Origin: Chryseobacterium turcicum
Lineage (GTDB): Bacteria; Bacteroidota; Bacteroidia; Flavobacteriales; Weeksellaceae
Assembly (NCBI RefSeq): GCF_021010565.1
Contig: NZ_JAJNAY010000002.1
Location: 620,001 to 684,000, forward strand
Length of the DNA stretch: 64,000 nt
Direction of reading: 5' to 3'
The stretch's first letter is position 1. Each line of letters begins with the position of its first letter. The position numbers and the translations under genes were made by a program. The notes below the pieces were generated by a model. The model was not told where the DNA came from and did not search any database. It worked only from the letters and a program-made list of their open reading frames with translations. This document shows positions 18,544-26,233 of the stretch, piece after piece.

Positions 18544-19566
18544 TTACTGCGACAATTTATTTTTCTTCAACCACTTCTGAAAGTCACTTTCAATCAATTT
18601 AGTCCCCGCTTCATTGTACCAACTGTAGCCCATTCTACGCTCTAAAGAAACATCTTCGTAATTGAATTTTACACTTCCGTCACGGTCACCAAAAATTGGT
18701 TTATTGGTCGGAATATCATAAAACCTTGCCCAAACCGATGAGCCTTCTTTTTTAGATAAAACACGAACAGCATTACCATTTTCACGGGCAACATTATAGG
18801 TATAATCTTTAATTCGGCTTTCATCAAACCATTGTACAGCAGCTCTGATTGATTTTTCAATTTCGGGATTTAAATTTTGCTTCATTAAAAACAAAATAAT
18901 ATGTACCGACTCTCCGGTTGCTAATGAAACTGGCTCAAAAGCTCTTGCTTTCTCAGGTTTTAAAGTATTTTCGTCGTACTGATCTGCCCAAATTGACAAT
19001 TTCCCGTTTTGTACAACCTGAGTTTTCAAAATACATTGCAGTCCTTTTTGAACGGCAACTTTAGATTTGTCTTTCAACTTAGAATCTACAATATCAAAAC
19101 CTTCTTTTCCTTCTGCAATATTGTACAAAACAGTCAATGCATTAATCATCGCATTGTCATTATACGTCACCTGTTTTCTATAAATCGCCGAGTTTGGAAA
19201 ATACTGCGGAAAACCACCATTTTCATACTGCATCGAAAGCAAATATTCAATTCCTTTTTCTGCAGATTTTAAGTAAGCTGGATTTTTAGTAGTCTGATAA
19301 GCATTGATTAAGCCATTGATTTCTTTTGACGTTGCATTATTATCAATCGTCGCAAAATCGTTATCCGTAGCTTTAATTATTTTTAAAAGTTTAGCATCTA
19401 TTTTTTTCGTGTAATCCACATTTTTTTTATCACTCGTATGTTTTCCCCAACCTCCGTTTGGAAGTTGATAAACCATCATTTTTTCTACCAAAGTATCTTT
19501 TACCTGTGCTGAAATTCCTGAAAATGCCAGACAAAATATGGCAATTGAAAGTTTTGATTTAATCAT
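18544..19566 (-). CDS. Pectate lyase, PL10 family
   Basis: About 340 residues from ATG 19566, which gives a clean signal (MIKSKLSIAIFCLAFSGISAQ); a further upstream start would overlap the neighbouring gene. The (alpha/alpha)-barrel PL10 features are visible: LPNGGWGKH, FATIDNNATSKEINGL, MQYENGGFPQYFP, TYNDNAMINAL and a C-terminal WARFYDIPTNKPIFGDRDG...RRMGYSWYN. It cleaves polygalacturonate by beta-elimination. It is downstream of a DUF4861 gene with an 10-bp gap, so the two form an operon transcribed towards the main locus. Confidence 0.93.
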   Translation of the reverse strand: MIKSKLSIAIFCLAFSGISAQVKDTLVEKMMVYQLPNGGWGKHTSDKKNVDYTKKIDAKLLKIIKATDNDFATIDNNATSKEINGLINAYQTTKNPAYLKSAEKGIEYLLSMQYENGGFPQYFPNSAIYRKQVTYNDNAMINALTVLYNIAEGKEGFDIVDSKLKDKSKVAVQKGLQCILKTQVVQNGKLSIWADQYDENTLKPEKARAFEPVSLATGESVHIILFLMKQNLNPEIEKSIRAAVQWFDESRIKDYTYNVARENGNAVRVLSKKEGSSVWARFYDIPTNKPIFGDRDGSVKFNYEDVSLERRMGYSWYNEAGTKLIESDFQKWLKKNKLSQ

Positions 19567-19576
19567 TATTAAAAAC

Positions 19577-20761
19577 TTATTTAACGGTAATGAGTAACGG
19601 ATTGGCAACTATTTGAGTTTGCTTCTGCAACAAAGTTTCCCAATCTTTTTGAGTTTGTATTTGTCCGCTTTTCTGCCAAGCAAATCCTGCATAATAGGTG
19701 AGTTTTTTCTGAGGTTTTGTTACGACTAGTAAATTACTTTGATCAGGCGTTTCAGATTTGTGAGCCACAGATTTTTGTATAATTTTAGGATTAATAACAA
19801 TTCCTTCCCCCACAAAAGCATCATCAATTTTCTCCCAATGCAGATAATATCCGGCTTTATCATTCAATTTTGATTCGCCTTCATTTTTATGTAAAGAAAT
19901 TCCGACTGTATAATTGGGGGCAGGTTTTTCAACATCAAAACTTGATTCAAATTTAGAAAAATTGGAGCCTAAATCTAAAGAAATTCTTTTGGTTTCCTTT
20001 ACGCCAAATTCGCTCCATGGTGCATAAGTCAATTCAAAAATGGTTCTTAAAGGTCCTTCTGCAATTGTTTTAGAGCTTGTAAAATTTTGAGAAACTTGTA
20101 GTTTTTCATCTTTCCAAATACCAATTCCGCCTGTTCCACGACTGTCTCCTACATGATAAGGATCGTAACCTTCACCTCTCGTATCTTTGTGATAATACAT
20201 CGGATCGGTTAAATATCCTTTGTACCATTCATTAATAACCGATTTTTCGGTTCTTTTAAACCAAATATCAACTCCACTAGAAAGTGTACTTCCTTTTACT
20301 CCCGCCAATGCTTCAGCCTGACCTTTAGGACCATACACTCTGAATGCTATTTTATCATTTTCCCAGGTGTAATCGTCAACGCGTTCAGGAACTAATCTTG
20401 AATAAGTTGTTAATTTAGATTCAGGAACCGAAGTTTTTGAATCTGCAATGATGGTATAAGAATTTGTCTTTTTAGCATCAACTTTAGCCTGAAAAAGCAA
20501 CTCATCATTTTTTCCGTCACCATCATTATCAATCCACTGAATGACTTGATAATTATTTTGAGCATCTTTTATTCGTAAATCATCTGCTTTATTTTTCCCT
20601 AAATAGGTCTTCAACTGATTAATTGAAAGAGAAACAATTTCATTTCTTGCGAAATTCTGAGTATTTTTAACTTGAATCGAGGCCTGCGCATTCATGGAAT
20701 TCGCAGCAACGCAAACGATTGCACAACTCAATCCAATATCCCGTATTTTATTCATAAACAT
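19577..20761 (-). CDS. DUF4861 family secreted protein (second copy)
   Basis: 394 residues with a signal peptide ending near NSMNAQA (start ATG 20761 or 20755). The N-terminal half has a domain absent from the shorter copy at 7377: VKNTQNFARNEIVSL...WIDNDGDGKNDELLFQ, which carries an EF-like DNDGDGKND Ca site. The DUF4861 core follows: WENDKIAFRVYGP, DIWFKRTE, GYDPYHVGDSRGTGGIGIW. It is the first gene of a two-gene operon with the PL10 lyase. Function is unknown; the recurring pairing with lyases and GH105 suggests a role on unsaturated pectin fragments (inference). Confidence 0.78.
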   Translation of the reverse strand: MFMNKIRDIGLSCAIVCVAANSMNAQASIQVKNTQNFARNEIVSLSINQLKTYLGKNKADDLRIKDAQNNYQVIQWIDNDGDGKNDELLFQAKVDAKKTNSYTIIADSKTSVPESKLTTYSRLVPERVDDYTWENDKIAFRVYGPKGQAEALAGVKGSTLSSGVDIWFKRTEKSVINEWYKGYLTDPMYYHKDTRGEGYDPYHVGDSRGTGGIGIWKDEKLQVSQNFTSSKTIAEGPLRTIFELTYAPWSEFGVKETKRISLDLGSNFSKFESSFDVEKPAPNYTVGISLHKNEGESKLNDKAGYYLHWEKIDDAFVGEGIVINPKIIQKSVAHKSETPDQSNLLVVTKPQKKLTYYAGFAWQKSGQIQTQKDWETLLQKQTQIVANPLLITVK

Positions 20762-20776
20762 GAAATGTTATTTTAT

Positions 20777-20784
20777 CAAAAGTA
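20777..20784 (-). promoter_or_regulatory. -7 box for the DUF4861-PL10 operon
   Basis: On the minus strand TACTTTTG matches the Bacteroidota -7 consensus TAnnTTTG, 16 bp upstream of ATG 20761. I do not see a good -33 TTTG at the usual distance, so activation may be required. Confidence 0.55.
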
Positions 20785-20890
20785 AAAATATTCTCAATAG
20801 TATTTCATTTTTAAACCTTAAATCTTTCTTAAAAAGAAAATATCTTAAACAACTCATCATTTTTATTTAATTTTACTTAAAACTAATCCT

Positions 20891-21373
20891 ATGAAAGAGA
20901 ATTCTATATTCTACGAAAAACAAAGCTTCAGACAATGGTGGCTTTGGTTGTTACTCTCTGCTACAATGATTTTTACAATATATACTATCATTGAAGACAG
21001 AGAAGATTTTTCAACAATAGGATTTATTATATCAATTACAATTCCCTTTTCAATAATTCTTTTATTCTTTACAATTCGTTTGGAAACAAAAATAGACGAA
21101 TTGGGAATAAGAGTAAGGCTTTTTCCGTTTCACTTACGGTTTAAATATTACCCTTGGAAAACTATTAAAGAAGCCTATATCAGAGAATATTCTCCAATCG
21201 GCGAATATGGAGGTTGGGGTTTGAGAATTGGATTATTTGGAGAAGGAAAAGCATACAACGTTTCAGGAAATATCGGGCTTCAATTGATTTTTAATGATAA
21301 TAAAAAGCTGTTGATTGGTACGCAGAAATCGGAGGAGATAAAGCTTTTTTTAGCGGAAATTGATAAAATATAA
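20891..21373 (+). CDS. Small membrane protein with PH-like cytoplasmic domain
   Basis: 160 residues. It begins FYEKQSFRQWWLW, then two transmembrane segments (about residues 17-32 and 42-60), then a soluble beta-rich part (KIDELGIRVRLFPFHLRFKYYPWKTIKEAYIREY). This layout resembles DUF6141-type or bacterial PH-like membrane proteins. I do not recognise a specific function. It is transcribed alone. Confidence 0.7.
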   Translation: MKENSIFYEKQSFRQWWLWLLLSATMIFTIYTIIEDREDFSTIGFIISITIPFSIILLFFTIRLETKIDELGIRVRLFPFHLRFKYYPWKTIKEAYIREYSPIGEYGGWGLRIGLFGEGKAYNVSGNIGLQLIFNDNKKLLIGTQKSEEIKLFLAEIDKI

Positions 21374-21402
21374 ATCATTTATACTCAAAAGAACAAAAGT
21401 TT

Positions 21403-21410
21403 TATATTTG
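21403..21410 (+). promoter_or_regulatory. -7 promoter box
   Basis: TATATTTG matches TAnnTTTG, 26 bp upstream of the ATG at 21437. No clear -33 partner. Confidence 0.55.
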
Positions 21411-21436
21411 ATGCTAAACTATTACAGATTTATCAT

Positions 21437-22225
21437 ATGAAAAGGTTTCTAACATTATTTTTTATTTTTTCAGCTACTATAATTTTCAGTCAAGAATTTT
21501 TAAATAAAAATGAAAATTTCGATTTAAAAATATTTCGACACTTGGATAGCTTAACTACAGTAAAGGAAATTTCGATAGAGGAATATCTACGATTTTCTAA
21601 ACCATTTTCTAAATGGGATATTAGACCATTAAAGCACGAAAAAGTTTGGAGCCTAGATTCGGTAAGAACTTCAAGCGAAATATCTAATTTTTTTTGGGGC
21701 GGATTCTCCCAACACTATAAATTTAGCGACATAGAAGCTGGAGCAAAACCTAATGAGTTTCTAAAAAAAGGTTGGCTAGAAAAAACCTCTAATATAGAGT
21801 TTTTGAATAAAAATATTAATAAATTTAAAGAACTTGCTTCAGCTGTTCAAAAAAATAATAATCTCATATTTTTAAATCAAAATTCACTGCAACGTGTCGA
21901 TAATTTATATAAAGAAAACAGCAAATATTGGAATTACATAATTTCTAATAAATCACCATTCCCTATTTCAACTAAAATAAATATTGAGAAAAAGATTAAA
22001 TTTAACAGAGAGCAAGAAAAGATTCTCAATTTGATGAAAGAAATTAATATTTATTCATTAGTAAAAACTAATAAAGGTGTTTTTTTCTTAAAAGACGGTT
22101 TTACAGATAATTCTTATGGTTATTATTTTTCATCAAGTAAAAAAATGGAGCAAGACAATCATCTTTTTGAGATAATGGATTTTGTATATATTAATGATGA
22201 ATTTTATTATTATATAGCAAATTAA
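21437..22225 (+). CDS. Secreted protein of unknown function
   Basis: 262 residues with a signal peptide (MKRFLTLFFIFSATIIFSQ). The rest is Lys/Asn-rich and has no motif I recognise. AT content is higher than in its neighbours. A TATATTTG promoter box precedes it. Confidence 0.7.
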   Translation: MKRFLTLFFIFSATIIFSQEFLNKNENFDLKIFRHLDSLTTVKEISIEEYLRFSKPFSKWDIRPLKHEKVWSLDSVRTSSEISNFFWGGFSQHYKFSDIEAGAKPNEFLKKGWLEKTSNIEFLNKNINKFKELASAVQKNNNLIFLNQNSLQRVDNLYKENSKYWNYIISNKSPFPISTKINIEKKIKFNREQEKILNLMKEINIYSLVKTNKGVFFLKDGFTDNSYGYYFSSSKKMEQDNHLFEIMDFVYINDEFYYYIAN

Positions 22226-22256
22226 AAGTTTAGTATTAAAACACTTCTCATTTTAA

Positions 22257-22280
22257 TTCCCAACTCTTTCCAGAATCATT
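22257..22280 (+). promoter_or_regulatory. Candidate operator: TTCCC direct repeat upstream of the response regulator gene
   Basis: TTCCC at 22257 and TTTCCAGAATCATT with its TTCC at 22268: an 11-bp direct repeat, the phasing expected for OmpR-family dimers. The same TTCCC-N5-TTTCCAGA word lies upstream of the genes at 24565 and 25539. It occupies the place where a -33 box would be, as for a class II activator site. Inference from sequence only. Confidence 0.6.
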
Positions 22281-22283
22281 CTC

Positions 22284-22291
22284 TACCTTTG
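22284..22291 (+). promoter_or_regulatory. -7 box TACCTTTG, probably giving a leaderless mRNA
   Basis: A perfect TAnnTTTG box ends 4 bp before the ATG at 22296, so transcription would begin at or very near the start codon. There is no TTTG at the -33 position. Confidence 0.65.
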
Positions 22292-22295
22292 TTAC

Positions 22296-22973
22296 ATGAA
22301 AATCCTTGTTGTAGAAGACGAAAAAGAACTTTTAAAATCTATTCATGATTCTTTGATTCAGGAGCAGTTTCTTATTGAGACCGCAGAAAATTATCATATG
22401 GCGAGCGAAAAAATTGCTTTGTACACCTATGATTGTATTCTTCTCGACATTATGCTTCCCGGTGGAAATGGTCTTCAACTTCTTCAACAGCTTAAAGACA
22501 TGGGAAAATCTGAAAACGTCATCATTATTTCTGCAAAAGATTCTCTTGATGATAAATTAACAGGATTGGAACTCGGAGCCGATGATTATTTAACCAAACC
22601 TTTTCACAATGCCGAACTCAACGCCAGAATAAAAGCAGTTCTCCGTAGAAAAAATCAGGAAGGTAAAAATAGTATTGAGATGGCTAACATCGAGCTAGAT
22701 CTTACAGAAAGAACTTTTACAGTTGATGAAGAAAAGATTACCCTTAACCGAAAAGAGTTTGATATTCTTCATTTTTTTCTACTCAACAAAAAACGATTGG
22801 TGACCAAAACTGCTTTGGCAGAGCATGTTTGGGGCGATCATATCGATCAGGCAGATAATTTTGATTTTATTTATTATCAGATTAAAAATTTAAGAAAAAA
22901 ACTACAGCAATCAAACGCCGAAATTGAAATTGAAGCAGTCTACGGGATCGGCTACAAATTGATAGAAAAATGA
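22296..22973 (+). CDS. OmpR/PhoB-family response regulator
   Basis: 225 residues. The receiver has the acidic pocket VVEDEKE, phosphoacceptor Asp51 in CILLDIMLPGGNG, VIIISAKDS (Ser switch) and DYLTKPF (Lys). The C-terminal winged helix (about 125-222) has LNRKEFDILHFFLLNKKRLVTKTALAEHVWG and VYGIGYKL. Its stop overlaps the sensor kinase start by 4 bp (ATGA), so the two are translationally coupled. A direct repeat upstream suggests autoregulation. No input signal can be deduced. Confidence 0.95.
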   Translation: MKILVVEDEKELLKSIHDSLIQEQFLIETAENYHMASEKIALYTYDCILLDIMLPGGNGLQLLQQLKDMGKSENVIIISAKDSLDDKLTGLELGADDYLTKPFHNAELNARIKAVLRRKNQEGKNSIEMANIELDLTERTFTVDEEKITLNRKEFDILHFFLLNKKRLVTKTALAEHVWGDHIDQADNFDFIYYQIKNLRKKLQQSNAEIEIEAVYGIGYKLIEK

Positions 22974-24247
22974 AACTCCTCAACCGCTCACTTTTGCACC
23001 TCATCGGCTGGCTTCTTTTGATTGTTAGTCTTTGGTCTGTGGTTTTCTATTTCAATATGCTCGATGAAATTAAAGGAAGTGTAGATGAAGAGCTCGAAAA
23101 TTACAAAAGACAAATTGTTTTCAAAGCAGAAAAAGATTCTACTATTTTACAGCAAAAAACGTTTGATGAAGGTTTTTTTTCGGTTAATAAAATAAGCGAA
23201 GAAAAAGCTCTGAGTTTTAAAGATACCTATCAAGATACCGAAATCTACGCGCAGGATGCCGATGATGAAGCTCCCGAACTAGAACCTGTAAGAGTTTTGA
23301 CCACGGTTTTCGAACAGAATGGAAATTTTTATGAATTAAAAATCTTCAATAATATGGTTGAAGAAGACGATCTCGTAAAAGAATTGCTTTGGGATGCTGC
23401 CGGATTATATGTTCTTTTAATTTTCAGTATTTTGGTCATTAACAATCTTGTATTAAAAAGACTTTGGAAACCTTTTTATGAACTGCTTAATGAGCTTAAA
23501 AATTATCGCTTAGGAGTCAGTAAGAGCTTTCCGAATATTGAAACAAAAACCAAAGAATTCAGTGACTTACAGGATGCCGTCACTACTTTATTGCAATACA
23601 GTGAAAAAAGCTATGAGCAACAAAAAGAATTTATTGGAAATGCGTCTCACGAACTTCAGACTCCTTTAGCGATTGCCATCAGCAAATTGGAACTGTTAAT
23701 TGAAAAGGAAAATTTCACAGAAAATCAGGCTGAAAAGATTGCGGAGATTATGGAAATTATCGAAAGATTGGTTCGTCTCAACAAATCACTTCTTCTGCTT
23801 ACAAAAATTGAAAACAAACAGTTTTTTGACAATCAGGAAATTAAAGTCAATGATATTGTTAAAAAAAATATAGAATATCTTCAGGATATTGCCGAGTTTA
23901 AAGAAGTCGAAATCAGTTTTTCTGAAAACAATGAACTTTTAGCAAAAGCCGATGCCGCATTAATCAACATTATTGTTTCTAATTTATTACGGAACGCCAT
24001 TTTTCATAATATAAAATCAGGAAAAGTTGAAGTGAAGATTGAGGCTAAAAAACTGAGCGTTCTCAATACCGGAATCGATAATTCCTTGGAGCATGGAAAG
24101 ATATTTACAAGATTCCAAAAGTCTGAGCAACATCAATCTGGTAGCGGATTGGGATTGGCGATTGTAAAAGCAATTGCAGAGTTGTATGATTTTTCAGTTT
24201 CTTATGATTTTAAAAATGGAATGCATGAGTTTTCGGTGAATTTTTAA
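22970..24247 (+). CDS. Membrane sensor histidine kinase
   Basis: 425 residues. Two transmembrane segments (about 10-30 and 145-165) flank an acidic periplasmic domain of some 115 residues. HisKA has EFIGNASHELQTPLA with His227; the ATPase domain has NLLRNAIFHN (N box) and GSGLGLAIVKA (G2). The G1 box is weak (LNTGIDN). It phosphorylates the response regulator encoded just upstream. The acidic sensor region (DTEIYAQDADDEAPELEPVR) could bind cations or cationic peptides (inference). Confidence 0.93.
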   Translation: MKLLNRSLLHLIGWLLLIVSLWSVVFYFNMLDEIKGSVDEELENYKRQIVFKAEKDSTILQQKTFDEGFFSVNKISEEKALSFKDTYQDTEIYAQDADDEAPELEPVRVLTTVFEQNGNFYELKIFNNMVEEDDLVKELLWDAAGLYVLLIFSILVINNLVLKRLWKPFYELLNELKNYRLGVSKSFPNIETKTKEFSDLQDAVTTLLQYSEKSYEQQKEFIGNASHELQTPLAIAISKLELLIEKENFTENQAEKIAEIMEIIERLVRLNKSLLLLTKIENKQFFDNQEIKVNDIVKKNIEYLQDIAEFKEVEISFSENNELLAKADAALINIIVSNLLRNAIFHNIKSGKVEVKIEAKKLSVLNTGIDNSLEHGKIFTRFQKSEQHQSGSGLGLAIVKAIAELYDFSVSYDFKNGMHEFSVNF

Positions 24248-24503
24248 TTTTTCGCTACACGTTTTCATTATAGTATTTTATAAAATTGTTTAAGCTTCCG
24301 TTAAAGATAGCGCTCCTACGAAGCGCAATTTTATTGATAATAACCATCTTCTACACAGATATTGCTCCTCCAGAGCAAAAATAATTTTAAGCTCTCCCAT
24401 ATTTTGCAAATCACACAAATAAAAAATCAGCTTAATCTGCAAAATCTGCGTGAAACAATTTAAAATTTATCAAAAAACTTTTTACTTTTTACTTAAAAAC
24501 AAA
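24248..24503. other. Intergenic stretch without a gene
   Basis: About 250 bp of AT-rich DNA after the kinase gene. It contains a weak GCGCTCCTACGAAGCGC palindrome (24310-24326) and words typical of the dispersed intergenic repeats (CTTAATCTGCAAAATCTGCG). No ORF with coding character. Confidence 0.6.
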
Positions 24504-24541
24504 TTCCCGTTTCTTTCCAGATTTCTTCCCAAAATTTTCCC
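24504..24541 (+). promoter_or_regulatory. Four phased TTCC(C) repeats upstream of the outer-membrane-type protein gene
   Basis: TTCCC at 24504, TTCC at 24515, TTCCC at 24526 and TTCCC at 24537, each 11 bp apart, on one face of the helix. The first two form the same TTCCC-N5-TTTCCAGA word found before the response regulator gene. A TACCGTTG near-match to the -7 box follows at 24548. Candidate binding array for the neighbouring response regulator. Confidence 0.6.
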
Positions 24542-24564
24542 GATTCGTACCGTTGATTTGCAAT

Positions 24565-25374
24565 ATGAAAACAACGAAACTGATTTTAACCGCAGGAATT
24601 TTAAACATTTTAGGATGCTTTTCAGCATTTGCACAAACTCCATCTAAACCCATAAAAGTATCTCATGCTGAGCCTATTTTTCAGGATTTAGTGAGAGACC
24701 TTGGTGCAAGAAAGGGAGAAAAAGAATTTAATTTGGGAGCCGATTTTTCAAGTGGAAAAAATTACAAAGAAAATGCTTATTTAGCAGAATACGAATTTGC
24801 TCCCATCAACAGATTAGGTTTAGAAGTAGAAACCGATTTTTCTTTTTTCAGTCCGAAAAATAGCACGACCAAAGAACAAATTCCGGGAAATAAATTAGAC
24901 GGAATCAGACTTTCTGCGCAGTACACCTTTTTTGTTTCCGAAAAATCTCAGGCTTCTATGGCTTTAGGTTATACTCAGGTTATTGAATTTACAGATTTCA
25001 AAAATTACGAAAAAGGAAAATTTATTACAGGGTTGGTGTACAGTCCGTTTTTTGTGGCGGCTAAAAAATGGGGTTCTCATATTCACACTTTAGTTTACAC
25101 CTACCCTATGATTCAGCATGAATTGGGAGAAAACGGAACCCCTGTTGATTGGCAAATCAATAGTTCGGTGATGTATTCTTTACCAAATTCCGGTCATTTT
25201 ATTGGTGTAGAAGTCAACCAAGAAATTAGTCATGGGAAAATGTTTGTTACGCTTCGTCCGCAGGTAAAAATTAAACTCAATTCTTATTTTGCTGTTGGAA
25301 TCGTAACAGGAATTCCGGTTTCCCATCAGGATGAAAATATTTCTTCGTTTTTTAGACTCGTTTATGAACTTTAA
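24565..25374 (+). CDS. Outer-membrane-type protein, HAEPxFxDLVRDLGARKGE family
   Basis: About 269 residues from ATG 24565, which starts a signal peptide (MKTTKLILTAGILNILGCFSAFAQ). The mature protein begins VSHAEPIFQDLVRDLGARKGEKEFNLG and then alternates strands with aromatic girdles (YLAEYEFAPINRLGLEVETDF, ISSFFRLVYEL at the end), so it is probably a small beta-barrel. I know such proteins only as conserved flavobacterial proteins without an assigned function. Its upstream repeats suggest control by the two-component system at 22296-24247. Confidence 0.7.
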   Translation: MKTTKLILTAGILNILGCFSAFAQTPSKPIKVSHAEPIFQDLVRDLGARKGEKEFNLGADFSSGKNYKENAYLAEYEFAPINRLGLEVETDFSFFSPKNSTTKEQIPGNKLDGIRLSAQYTFFVSEKSQASMALGYTQVIEFTDFKNYEKGKFITGLVYSPFFVAAKKWGSHIHTLVYTYPMIQHELGENGTPVDWQINSSVMYSLPNSGHFIGVEVNQEISHGKMFVTLRPQVKIKLNSYFAVGIVTGIPVSHQDENISSFFRLVYEL

Positions 25375-25484
25375 TTTTTGTTGATTTTCGCAAATGCGTA
25401 ATTTTATTTTGTAACTTCAAACGATAAGAAACAAGTATTTTACCTGCATAATTCAATAATAAAATTAATCAACAGAAACTGTTG

Positions 25485-25507
25485 TTCCCAATTGTTTCCA
25501 GAATCAT
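25485..25507 (+). promoter_or_regulatory. TTCCC direct repeat upstream of the PepSY-like gene
   Basis: TTCCC at 25485 and TTCC at 25496 (11-bp spacing) within TTCCC-N5-TTTCCAGAATCAT, matching the site before the response regulator gene over 18 of the 23 bases. No good TAnnTTTG box follows. Confidence 0.55.
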
Positions 25508-25538
25508 GTCGGAAATTAGCACTATAAAAATTTACATT

Positions 25539-25985
25539 ATGAAAAAATTAATTGTAACAATCAGCATTTTGGGGTTAAGTTTAACCAATGTTTCAGCACA
25601 AGACATTCATCAGAATGAAGTTCCTTCCGTTATCCTTAACAGTTTCCAGAAAAGTTTTCCAAAAGCAGCAGATATCGACTGGGAAATGAAAGGAAACTAT
25701 TATGAAGTAGAATTTGAAACCGGATTTTTACGTGATGACCATAAAGCTTTCTATTCCAAAGACGGAAAACTGGTAAGACACGAAGAAGAATTTTCTAAAA
25801 GTAAGCTTCCAAAAACCGTTTTAGCTTCCATAAAAAAATCTTTTCCTGGTTACAGAACTGATGATGTAAAGAGAATTACAGAAGACAGAAAGATAATTTA
25901 TCATGTCGAACTGAAAAATATTTCTGAAAAATGGAAAGTTGTTTTTGATGCACAAGGAAAAATTTTACAGAAAATAGCGGATTAA
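25539..25985 (+). CDS. Periplasmic PepSY-like protein (DUF2874 type)
   Basis: 148 residues from ATG 25539, the start of a signal peptide (MKKLIVTISILGLSLTNVSAQ). Two repeats follow, each opening with VPxVILNSFQKSFPKAADIDWEMKG- and VLASIKKSFPGYRTDDVKRI-type helices and then a YYEVEF / IYHVEL strand, the PepSY-like pattern. Such proteins are thought to be periplasmic inhibitors or binding proteins. The position after a two-component system is common in flavobacteria, and the shared operator suggests it is a regulon member and may feed back on the sensor (inference). Confidence 0.78.
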   Translation: MKKLIVTISILGLSLTNVSAQDIHQNEVPSVILNSFQKSFPKAADIDWEMKGNYYEVEFETGFLRDDHKAFYSKDGKLVRHEEEFSKSKLPKTVLASIKKSFPGYRTDDVKRITEDRKIIYHVELKNISEKWKVVFDAQGKILQKIAD

Positions 25986-26063
25986 AACAACGTAAACCCG
26001 AAAATAGCCAACAGATTATCATAACGTTATAACGGTTCATCTCGTTAAGTATTCAAAAAACTT

Positions 26064-26114
26064 ATGAGCCACGAATGCACGAATATAAAAAACATTCGTG
26101 CATTCGTGGCTCAT
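26064..26114. repeat. Perfect 21-bp hairpin
   Basis: Arms 26064-26084 and 26094-26114 are perfect reverse complements (beginning ATGAGCCACGAATGCACG), with a 9-nt A-rich loop. No T-run follows, so it is not a classical terminator. The words CACGAAT...ACGAAT belong to the intergenic repeat family also seen inside the broken esterase at 18072. Confidence 0.85.
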
Positions 26115-26233
26115 GTGTCCTTAATTTCACCTTAAAATCGATTTCCCTAAGGCAAACCATTTTGTATCTACCCGTTTTATGTCTAAATTGCATTATCTCC
26201 CGAAAAAGAGAATGACACTCAGAAAAAACATTT

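Noticed and set aside
20891..25985. Riboswitch or other large structured RNA in the gaps of this region
   Set aside because: The gaps contain only short palindromes and phased TTCCC repeats; no known aptamer pattern was recognised.
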